DNA of 15,635 bases from Deinococcus sp. Lineage in GTDB: Bacteria > Deinococcota > Deinococci > Deinococcales > Deinococcaceae. Under the pieces are notes generated by a model. That model was not told the origin of the DNA and searched no databases. It was given only the letters and a program-made list of their open reading frames with translations. Below are positions 1 through 7,347 of this stretch, piece by piece. The DNA is taken from assembly GCF_018260405.1 (NCBI RefSeq), contig NZ_JAGLBG010000062.1, positions 1-15,635 of the forward strand, read 5' to 3'. The position numbers were made by a program, and so were the translations under genes. Position 1 is the stretch's first letter. Each line of letters begins with the position of its first letter.

Positions 1-51
1 CTGCCGCTGCTGGATACGGCGTGGTACAGCAGAGAGGAAGGCCGGAAGCAT
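1..51 (-). CDS. Possible 5' end of a gene running off the left edge
   Basis: An open minus-strand frame starts with ATG at 51-49 and stays open to the window edge (17 codons, beginning MLPAFLSAVPRR). A TANNNT hexamer (TAAGCT, 65-60) lies 8 nt upstream, close to the leaderless spacing of other genes in this window. A TTGACA word at 83-78 is too near that hexamer to be its -35, though it is 17 nt from TAACGC (60-55). The fragment is too short to identify and may be chance. Confidence 0.2.
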   Translation of the reverse strand, partial: MLPAFLSAVPRRIQQRQ

Positions 52-208
52 CGGGCGTTAGCTTACGCAATCAGGTCTGTCAAATCTCTGAACTGCGCCC
101 GAATTGTTGGGGGTCTGTGTATATGCGGCCTACCGACCCGTCATGACCCATACGGATTTCGCGGTATGAATTTGCCGAGTTGCGGGCGCAGGCGCAGGCG
201 GCGCCCAA

Positions 209-1042
209 TCAGCCCGGCAGATTCTCGCCGCAGCGTTTGCAGTAGTGGGCGTCGGGGTCGTGCTTGGTCAGGCCGCACTGGGGGCAGGTGCGGCCCTGGC
301 GGCGGGCTTCCTGCGCCTCTTGTAACCCGGCGCTCACGATGCCGGTGGGCACAGCGATGATGGCGTACCCCATAAGCATAGCGAGGGTGGCGATCAATTT
401 GCCCAGTGGCGTTTTAGGGGAGATGTCGCCGTACCCCACCGTGGTCACCGTCACCACCGCCCAGTAGATTGAGGTGGGAATAGAGGTAAAGCCGTTTTGC
501 GGCCCCTCGATCATGTAAAGCGTCGTGCCGAAGACAGTTACCAGGGTCAGCACCGCGATAAAAAAGACCGTGATCTTTTCGCGGCTGGCCTGAAGCGCCT
601 CGCCGATCAGACTGGCCTGATCGGAGTAGCGGGCCAGTTTGAACACCCGGAACACGCGCAGCAGCCGCAGCGCCCGCACCACCAGCAGGTACTGACTGCC
701 CGGCAGCAGCAGGCTGACAAACGAAGGCAAAATGGTCAGCAGGTCGACAAGGCCGTAAAAGCTCAGGGCGTAGTGCAGAGGCCGCCGCGCACCCAGCAAC
801 CGTCCCAGGTAATCGAGCGTAAACAGCAGGGTAAACCCCCATTCAAGGTCGCGCAGCAGCAGGCGCAGCGGCAAGGGCAGCCCCGACACACTTTCGACGA
901 CGACGGCTAGCACCGACACCACGATCAGCCCAATGAGGGCCTTGTCGTAGTTGCGGGCCAGCGGCGTTTCCAGACCGAAAATCAGGTCACCCAATCGGCG
1001 CCGCCACAGTGCCCGGCGGTCTACATACGGCGCGTCGGTCAC
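209..1042 (-). CDS. Voltage-gated-type potassium channel with C-terminal zinc ribbon
   Basis: This is a 277-residue integral membrane protein with six-helix voltage-gated cation channel architecture. Hydrophobic segments S1-S3 lie at about 35-53, 67-84 and 94-114. S4 (118-138) carries a basic residue at every third position (R123, R126, R129, R132, K135, R138), the voltage-sensor pattern. S5 is about 155-177, the pore loop contains the K+ selectivity filter TVGYGD (201-206), and S6 is about 213-240. It should form a tetrameric K+ channel in the cytoplasmic membrane. The tail has two CxxC pairs (C253/C256, C268/C271) spaced like a zinc ribbon, an unusual ending for a channel. The start is GTG without an SD, 6 nt after a TATGCT -10 box. 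Family assignment is firm; gating and physiological role are not known from sequence. Confidence 0.93.
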   Translation of the reverse strand: MTDAPYVDRRALWRRRLGDLIFGLETPLARNYDKALIGLIVVSVLAVVVESVSGLPLPLRLLLRDLEWGFTLLFTLDYLGRLLGARRPLHYALSFYGLVDLLTILPSFVSLLLPGSQYLLVVRALRLLRVFRVFKLARYSDQASLIGEALQASREKITVFFIAVLTLVTVFGTTLYMIEGPQNGFTSIPTSIYWAVVTVTTVGYGDISPKTPLGKLIATLAMLMGYAIIAVPTGIVSAGLQEAQEARRQGRTCPQCGLTKHDPDAHYCKRCGENLPG

Positions 1043-1048
1043 TCAGGC

Positions 1049-1054
1049 AGCATA
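1049..1054 (-). promoter_or_regulatory. -10 box of the K+ channel gene (leaderless type)
   Basis: TATGCT on the minus strand, 6 nt before the GTG at 1042. No SD is present, so transcription and translation probably start at or next to the same base. No recognisable -35. Confidence 0.55.
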
Positions 1055-1145
1055 GCGCGGTGAAGTTCTGAGCCTCTGTCACCCAAGGCCCCGGCTGGCA
1101 GGCCCCCTCTTTGTCCGGCTGACCCGGAGCCAAACCCGACAAGGG

Positions 1146-2087
1146 CTAGAAAGTCTGGGTCGCCACCTGTCCGGCTGGCCCCATGGTGCGCTCGGGTCCG
1201 CCGTCCACACTGACATGCACGGCCCCCGCATTGCCCGCGCGAATGGTTACGCCCGCGCTGAAGGTCTTAGACGCCCCGGAAGGCACCACGCCCTCATAGA
1301 GCACCTCGCCATCACGTGCGGTGGCCCGCACCCAGGAGTCTGCGCTGAAGGTCAGGTGGACGCCCTTGATCGGCTCCTGGGGCAGCGTAACTGGCAACGA
1401 TTCCTGGGCCTGCCCGGTCGCCACGTCGGTCATGATGCTGGGGCCTTCGCCGATGGGCAGCAGGCGCACACGCAGGTCACGGGGAGTTCGCAGGTCTATA
1501 TTCTGCTTGAACGGCATGCGCCCCCTGTACTCGACCCGCAGCGCCGCCCCCTTGCGGCTGCCTACCGGGAACGACTGCACGGGCGTGTACCCCAGATCGC
1601 GGTTGTCGAGGTAGACCCTGGCCCCGCTGGGTGTGCTCTTGACACTCAGATTGACGTTGGTGGGCACGGGCGGCGGCGCGGCAGCGGCGGTCTTGGTTTC
1701 CTGCGTGTGGTTGCGCGTGGCGAGATAACCACCCCCGATAAGCAGCAAAAGCCCGCCAAGCAGCAGCGGCAAAAGCATGTGGCCAGGTTGCGCCGGGCGC
1801 ACCGGAGCCGCGCGGCGCTTGCTCACGTCGGGTTGGCCGTAGTTGACCATGGTGGTGTAGGGCAGCTTCTCATCGAAGCGGGCCAGGAGCGGGGCCGGGT
1901 CCAGTCTTAGCTCACGCGCGTACTGCTGCAAAAACGACCGGGAAAAGGTGCGCTCGGGCAAGGCCGCGAAGTTCTCATCTTCCAGCGCCGCGAGGTAGTC
2001 CCTGCGGATGCGCGTCGCCGCCGAAAGCTGCGCCAGGGTCAGGCCCTGCGCGGTGCGGGCGTCTTTCAGAACTTTGCCGAAGGTCAC
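1146..2087 (-). CDS. rodZ: RodZ-like membrane protein (HTH, TM, PEGA, DUF4115)
   Basis: The protein has 313 residues. Residues 1-75 form a Cro/CI-type helix-turn-helix of the HTH_25/RodZ kind (GKVLKDARTAQGLTLAQLS onward, then a Tyr/Leu-rich helix with FSRSFLQQYARELRLD). A basic stretch (90-97) precedes a single transmembrane helix (about 104-123). The outer part begins with a Pro/Ala linker, then a PEGA motif (STPSGARVYLDNRDLGYTPV, 151-170), and ends with a DUF4115-like domain (about 245-295, starting near SADSWVRATARDG). RodZ links MreB to the wall elongation machinery in rods. The GTG start has a strong SD (GGGAGGGG, 2099-2092, core 6 nt away) and overlaps the stop of a 33-codon upstream frame as GTGA. 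Orthology is inferred from domain order; whether this cell has MreB cannot be told. Confidence 0.85.
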   Translation of the reverse strand: MTFGKVLKDARTAQGLTLAQLSAATRIRRDYLAALEDENFAALPERTFSRSFLQQYARELRLDPAPLLARFDEKLPYTTMVNYGQPDVSKRRAAPVRPAQPGHMLLPLLLGGLLLLIGGGYLATRNHTQETKTAAAAPPPVPTNVNLSVKSTPSGARVYLDNRDLGYTPVQSFPVGSRKGAALRVEYRGRMPFKQNIDLRTPRDLRVRLLPIGEGPSIMTDVATGQAQESLPVTLPQEPIKGVHLTFSADSWVRATARDGEVLYEGVVPSGASKTFSAGVTIRAGNAGAVHVSVDGGPERTMGPAGQVATQTF

Positions 2088-2185
2088 TGCGCCCCTCCCG
2101 CGCCGTGGGCGGAGGCTCGGGGCTGTCTACCCAGGGGGCGGCACAACAAACCGACCAGCAAGCACTCGGGAAACGGCAGGAGCAT
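2084..2185 (-). CDS. Leaderless upstream small ORF coupled to rodZ (33 aa)
   Basis: The ATG at 2185-2183 lies exactly 7 nt after TACATT (2198-2193), the same layout as the leaderless genes in this window. The frame runs 33 sense codons and stops with TGA at 2086-2084, inside the rodZ GTG (GTGA overlap). The peptide is Leu/Cys-rich at its start (MLLPFPECLLVGLLC) and Gly/Ala/Arg-rich at its end. The rodZ SD lies within its last codons, so ribosomes finishing it would terminate on the rodZ start. I recognise no protein family. It is probably a leader peptide acting in cis; chance cannot be excluded without expression data. Confidence 0.5.
   Translation of the reverse strand: MLLPFPECLLVGLLCRPLGRQPRASAHGAGGAQ
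2092..2099 (-). promoter_or_regulatory. Shine-Dalgarno of rodZ
   Basis: GGGAGGGG on the minus strand, with the GGAGG core 6 nt before the GTG at 2087. It decides this start and marks rodZ as one of the few genes here with an SD. Confidence 0.7.
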
Positions 2186-2192
2186 GGCACAC

Positions 2193-2198
2193 AATGTA
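2193..2198 (-). promoter_or_regulatory. -10 box upstream of the rodZ leader ORF
   Basis: TACATT, 7 nt before the ATG at 2185. It lies downstream of the permease terminator, so rodZ has its own promoter. No clear -35. Confidence 0.45.
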
Positions 2199-2222
2199 CC
2201 GGATAGAACAATGTCGGTGCGG

Positions 2223-2267
2223 AAAAAGACACAGGCCCGAATGCACGCTTGCGTTCCTGCCTGTGTC
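2223..2267 (-). terminator. Intrinsic terminator of the ABC permease operon
   Basis: On the minus strand a perfect 9-bp stem, GACACAGGC (2267-2259) with GCCTGTGTC (2236-2228), encloses 22 nt holding a second mini-stem (ACGC-AA-GCGT), followed at once by TTTTT (2227-2223). It lies 21 nt past the permease stop and before the rodZ promoter. Confidence 0.85.
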
Positions 2268-2287
2268 CTGGGGTTGCTCTGCGGCTC

Positions 2288-3205
2288 TTAGCGGTCGCCG
2301 TACGGTTTGCCCAGCGCCCCCGGCGCGGCGCTGCGCCCCGTGAACACCAGCACCAGAATAGTGATGAGGTAGGGCAGCACCGTCACCAGGCTGGACGGCA
2401 GAATATCGCGCCCGTCGAGCGTGAGGCTCAGCGCCTGCAAGAAGCCGAACAGCAGCGTGGCGCCCAGTACGCCGAGCGGTTTCCACTGCCCGAAAATGAG
2501 GGCGGCCAGTGCGATAAAGCCCATCCCGGCGCTCATATTGCGGGTGTAGGCACTGAGATTACCGACGCTCATAAACACGCCCGCCGTGCCCGCGAGCATC
2601 CCCGAGAGAATGACCGCGCTGTAGCGCATGCGCTGCACGTTGACCCCCATGCTGGCGGCGGCGCCGGGCTGCTCGCCGGTGGCCCTTAGACGCAGGCCAT
2701 ACGGCGTGCGGTAAAGCACGTACCACGCGACGGGCACCATCAGCGCGGCGAAATACACCGGCGGCGAGAATTTCAGGTCGCCCATCCCCCACAGCGGCAG
2801 CGGGTTGGTCACCTTGGGCGACTCGGTGCTGGTGCCGTACAGTGCAGCCAGAATGACCGAGGGCACGCCGCTGGCAAGCAGGTTGATCGCCGTGCCGGAA
2901 ATGACCTGATCGGCGCGGTACCTGATGCTAAGCACGGCGTGAATCCAGGCAATGAAGCCCGCGACCAGCGCCCCAGTCACCCAGCCGAGCCAGGGCGCCA
3001 GTGCCCCTAGCCTTGGCTCGGTGACCTGCGTGACCACCGCGCCCGCCAGTGCCCCAAAAATAATTAGGCCGTCGAGGGCGATGTTGACCACGCCGCTGCG
3101 CTCGGAAAACAGGCCGCCCAGCCCGGTTAGTAGCAGGGGCGTTACGCTGCGAATAAAAGTGACGAGAAAAGTCACGCTGATGATCTGGGAGAGTACGCTG
3201 TCCAT
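2288..3205 (-). CDS. Nucleoside-type ABC transporter permease, second subunit (BPD_transp_2)
   Basis: This 305-residue polytopic membrane protein is of the BPD_transp_2 superfamily and resembles the second permease of BmpA/PnrA-linked purine nucleoside importers (NupQ/YufQ type). Visible signatures are the N-terminal SERSGVVNIALDG (34-46) and the ATPase-coupling loop YGLRLRATGEQPGAAASMGV (169-188), followed by a Gly/Ala-rich helix (SGMLAGTAGVFMSVG). The ATG start follows directly on the TAA of the upstream permease and has an SD (GGGAGG, 3218-3213, 7 nt away), so the two are one operon. It would pair with the larger permease to form the membrane channel. The exact substrate (nucleoside, branched-chain amino acid or sugar) cannot be read from sequence; the nucleoside assignment rests on the motifs. 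Confidence 0.88.
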   Translation of the reverse strand: MDSVLSQIISVTFLVTFIRSVTPLLLTGLGGLFSERSGVVNIALDGLIIFGALAGAVVTQVTEPRLGALAPWLGWVTGALVAGFIAWIHAVLSIRYRADQVISGTAINLLASGVPSVILAALYGTSTESPKVTNPLPLWGMGDLKFSPPVYFAALMVPVAWYVLYRTPYGLRLRATGEQPGAAASMGVNVQRMRYSAVILSGMLAGTAGVFMSVGNLSAYTRNMSAGMGFIALAALIFGQWKPLGVLGATLLFGFLQALSLTLDGRDILPSSLVTVLPYLITILVLVFTGRSAAPGALGKPYGDR

Positions 3206-5176
<1,971 letters not shown>

Positions 5177-5183
5177 GCCCCGC

Positions 5184-5189
5184 ATTCTA
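5184..5189 (-). promoter_or_regulatory. -10 box of the permease operon (leaderless type)
   Basis: TAGAAT, 7 nt before the GTG at 5176. It decides the start of the large permease. It is divergent from the TATGCT box at 5230-5235, with 40 bp between the two boxes. Confidence 0.65.
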
Positions 5190-5229
5190 AGCAGTCGGGG
5201 GCACTCCCGGCAGGTCTGCAAGCAGCCCG

Positions 5230-5235
5230 TATGCT
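5230..5235 (+). promoter_or_regulatory. -10 box upstream of the aldo/keto reductase leader ORF
   Basis: TATGCT, 6 nt before an ATG at 5242. Divergent from the permease promoter. No clear -35. Confidence 0.45.
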
Positions 5236-5241
5236 GGAACC

Positions 5242-5346
5242 ATGCGGCGAACTCCCAGCGGCCCCCGGAAAAATGCAGCTCCCCGTTTGTGCGCCGGGTA
5301 TACCGGCCCCGTCGCGCAGACGCTCAGCCCGGCGGCGCGGTCATGA
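5242..5346 (+). CDS. Leaderless upstream small ORF coupled to the aldo/keto reductase (34 aa)
   Basis: The ATG at 5242 follows TATGCT by 6 nt. The frame has 34 sense codons (starts MRRTPSGPRKNAAPR, Arg/Pro/Ala-rich) and ends in TGA at 5344-5346, overlapping the reductase ATG as ATGA. The reductase has neither an SD nor a leaderless -10 box at its own start, so re-initiation after this frame would explain its translation. No family is recognised. A promoter nearer the reductase (a TATACC word at 5300-5305) is an alternative. Confidence 0.5.
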   Translation: MRRTPSGPRKNAAPRLCAGYTGPVAQTLSPAARS

Positions 5347-6308
5347 CCTCCCGGACTTTGTTGCCCGGCGGTGCGCCCCGTCTGGGCCTGGGTCTCGCCG
5401 CGCTGGGTCGCCCCGGATACATCAACCTGGGCCACGGTAGCGATCTGGGTGAGCACAAGGACATCCAGAGTATGCGGGCGAATGCCTGGGCCGTGCTAGA
5501 CGCTGCCTGGGACGCTGGAATCCGCTATTTCGATGCGGCCCGCAGCTACGGTCTGGCCGAGCAGTTTCTGGGCGACTGGCTGCGGGAGCGTGGGCACACG
5601 GCCCCAATGACGGCTATGGTGGGCAGCAAGTGGGGCTACACCTATGTGGCCGACTGGCGCACCGACGCCGCCACCCACGAGGTCAAGAGCCACGACCTCG
5701 CCACCCTAGAGCGGCAATGGCCCGAAACGCTAGCCGCGCTGGGACGCAGGCCCGACCTTTACCTGATCCATTCGGCCACGCTTGAAACTGGTGTGCTGAC
5801 CGACCCGGCAGTGCTCGGCAGGCTGGCTGAACTGGCCGCCACGGGCGTGCGCGTGGGCCTGAGTACCAGCGGCCCGCGTCAGGCCGATACGATCTACCAG
5901 GCGCTGGATGTGCGTGTGGACGGCGTCAATCCACTGAGTGTGGTGCAGGCCACCTGGAACCTGCTGGAACCTTCGGCGGGTGAGGCGCTGGCCGAGGCTC
6001 ATGCGGCGGGCTGGACGGTGGTGGTCAAGGAAGCCGTCGCCAATGGCCGCCTGAGCGCCCTGGGGGACGTGCCGCCCGCGCTGGGGGCGCAAGCTGGCGT
6101 GCTGGGCACCTCGCCCGACGCCGTGGCGCTGGCCGCCGTCCTCGCGCAGCCCTGGGCCGACGTGGTGCTCAGCGGGGCGACCACCTGTAAACAGCTGGGC
6201 GAGAATCTGGGAGCGCTGAAGATTCAAGCTGATCTGGTGGCACTCGGAGCGCTGCGGCAAACACCCGAAAGCTACTGGCAGGCGCGTTCAGGGCTGGCCT
6301 GGAACTAG
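5343..6308 (+). CDS. Aldo/keto reductase
   Basis: A 321-residue NAD(P)H-dependent oxidoreductase of the aldo/keto reductase superfamily, a soluble TIM barrel. The catalytic tetrad is complete: D64 and Y69 (YFDAARSYG), K96 (GSKWGYTY) and H143 (DLYLIHS). The end of the barrel (GWTVVVKEAVANGRL, then VVLSGATTCKQLGENL, 275-289) fits the cofactor phosphate-binding region. Length is normal for the family; the substrate is unknown. The frame is open upstream to 5031, but the protein-like region begins at this ATG (MTSRTLLPGG), which overlaps the small upstream ORF. Its TAG stop (6306-6308) is made of the TA target dinucleotide and the first G of the inserted MITE, so the C-terminus may have been altered by that insertion. 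Confidence 0.92.
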   Translation: MTSRTLLPGGAPRLGLGLAALGRPGYINLGHGSDLGEHKDIQSMRANAWAVLDAAWDAGIRYFDAARSYGLAEQFLGDWLRERGHTAPMTAMVGSKWGYTYVADWRTDAATHEVKSHDLATLERQWPETLAALGRRPDLYLIHSATLETGVLTDPAVLGRLAELAATGVRVGLSTSGPRQADTIYQALDVRVDGVNPLSVVQATWNLLEPSAGEALAEAHAAGWTVVVKEAVANGRLSALGDVPPALGAQAGVLGTSPDAVALAAVLAQPWADVVLSGATTCKQLGENLGALKIQADLVALGALRQTPESYWQARSGLAWN

Positions 6309-6443
6309 AGCAGTTCTGCGAAATGATGGGCACGCCGGAAAAACACCGCCGCCCCCTTCATTCTACGTTCTACTCTTTGTTTTTCACTTGTTCTACTCGG
6401 CAAAAAGATGGTCAAAAGAGCACCATCTTTTTGCGAAATGCTC
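6308..6443. mobile_element. 136-bp MITE, TA target duplication (copy 1, complete)
   Basis: The element starts GAGCAGTTC and ends GCGAAATGCTC and is flanked on both sides by TA (6306-6307, 6444-6445). Including TA, the ends read TAGAGCA and TGCTCTA and continue as an imperfect inverted repeat of about 23 bp ending GATGG/CCATC. There is no coding capacity. The TA duplication points to mobilisation in trans by an IS630/Tc1-mariner-type transposase (inferred from family habit; no transposase is present). A second copy lies at 14168-14275. The right part holds a bidirectional hairpin. Confidence 0.8.
6400..6434. terminator. Bidirectional terminator-like hairpin carried by the MITE
   Basis: A perfect 13-bp inverted repeat, GCAAAAAGATGGT (6400-6412) and ACCATCTTTTTGC (6422-6434), has a 9-nt loop. 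The A-run and T-run make a GATGGT/ACCATC stem followed by Ts on either strand. It probably ends transcription of the aldo/keto reductase. Confidence 0.65.
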
Positions 6444-6445
6444 TA

Positions 6446-6624
6446 ATTCGGTGTCGTCGGCCAGTTGCTGCGAGGCGGGGCGCACCGTGTTCCAGAGCAG
6501 CGGGCCAATTGCGAATTATGCCGGAATGCCTTCAGTCGTCTCGCCTGGACGCGCCAGATTTCGCAGCACGGCGTCGCGGGTGCGCCCGCCGAGGAACGGG
6601 AGCGCCAGTGAGCAGTTCTGCCCG
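6446..6624. other. Intergenic stretch between MITE copy 1 and the acpS promoter
   Basis: No intact gene. On the minus strand one frame looks protein-like: it runs from about 6640, hits TAA at 6518-6516, then continues as GPLLWNTVRPASQQLADDTEL up to the MITE edge, and may be a decayed gene remnant. At 6610-6621 there is a 12-nt exact match to the left terminus of the MITE. Confidence 0.3.
6610..6621 (+). repeat. Solo MITE left-end fragment
   Basis: GAGCAGTTCTGC equals the first 12 bases of MITE copy 1, starting at the element's terminal base. No right end follows. It sits 3 bp upstream of the acpS -10 box. Confidence 0.4.
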
Positions 6625-6630
6625 TAGACT
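6625..6630 (+). promoter_or_regulatory. -10 box of acpS (leaderless type)
   Basis: TAGACT, 7 nt before the GTG at 6638. It supports that start over upstream in-frame codons. Confidence 0.65.
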
Positions 6631-6637
6631 GACAGCC

Positions 6638-7039
<402 letters not shown>

Positions 7040-7094
7040 CGCGGCTGGCCAAGCATCCTCTGTTCACCGCGTGCTCCGGCGTCCCGGCTGAAGT

Positions 7095-7123
7095 TTTGCA
7101 AAGCCTCCAACCACCGTGGCAGG
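7095..7123. repeat. Direct repeat, left copy
   Basis: About 29 bp of the pattern TTTGC-A-AAGCC..CCACCGTGGCAGG. The last 13 bases (CCACCGTGGCAGG, 7111-7123) recur exactly at 7294-7306. Confidence 0.6.
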
Positions 7124-7127
7124 GCAA

Positions 7128-7284
7128 CCGCAAAGTCCCAAAATTGCAGAATGAACACTCCAATTTCTGTTTTTGGCACAAAAAGCGACTCTGAATCGAA
7201 GATCATCGAGTGATGAAAACAGACTTTTTCGATTCCATATCAGAAGCAATTTGATCCAGGTTGAAAATTGAACCGACTTTGCGG
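7128..7284. mobile_element. 157-bp AT-rich element with perfect 10-bp terminal inverted repeats
   Basis: The ends are CCGCAAAGTC (7128-7137) and GACTTTGCGG (7275-7284), perfect inverted repeats, continuing imperfectly (AAATT near both ends). Internal inverted repeats are GAATCGAA/TTCGATTC (7193-7200, 7228-7235) and TCTGTTTT/AAAACAGA (7166-7173, 7216-7223). Composition is clearly more AT-rich than the flanks. No ORF and no exact target duplication is seen. It looks like a MITE or small palindromic intergenic repeat; a structured RNA or regulatory region is an alternative. Confidence 0.55.
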
Positions 7285-7306
7285 AAGCCCTGACCACCGT
7301 GGCAGG
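7278..7306. repeat. Direct repeat, right copy
   Basis: Matches the repeat at 7095-7123 (TTTGC-GG-AAGCC..CCACCGTGGCAGG); its start overlaps the right terminus of the 157-bp element. Confidence 0.6.
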
Positions 7307-7334
7307 CGCGGCCCCCTCATGTATACAGATGCTC

Positions 7335-7340
7335 TAGAGT
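7335..7340 (+). promoter_or_regulatory. -10 box of murJ (leaderless type)
   Basis: TAGAGT, 7 nt before the GTG at 7348. No SD. Confidence 0.65.
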
Positions 7341-7347
7341 TGAGCGT

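Larger units (their letters stand above)
7040..7347. other. Intergenic region of 308 nt before murJ
   Basis: No gene is seen. It contains an AT-rich inverted-repeat element (7128-7284), a pair of direct repeats on each side of it, and the murJ -10 box at 7335-7340. No clear terminator for acpS was found. Confidence 0.6.

Noticed and set aside
1..146. End of a plus-strand gene from the left edge (frame stopping with TGA at 144-146)
   Set aside because: The translated fragment shows no motif, and the other plus frame that stays open is a shadow of the channel gene.
1080..1145. Terminator for rodZ
   Set aside because: Several GC-rich hairpins can be drawn on the minus strand after the stop, but none is followed by a T-run.
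6323..6637. N-terminal extension of AcpS
   Set aside because: It would translate the MITE and the acpS promoter; AcpS homology begins at the GTG at 6638.
7329..7338. ATGCTCTAGA near the murJ -10 as a MITE excision footprint
   Set aside because: It matches the MITE right end plus TA for only 8 bases, which is expected by chance in a window this size.
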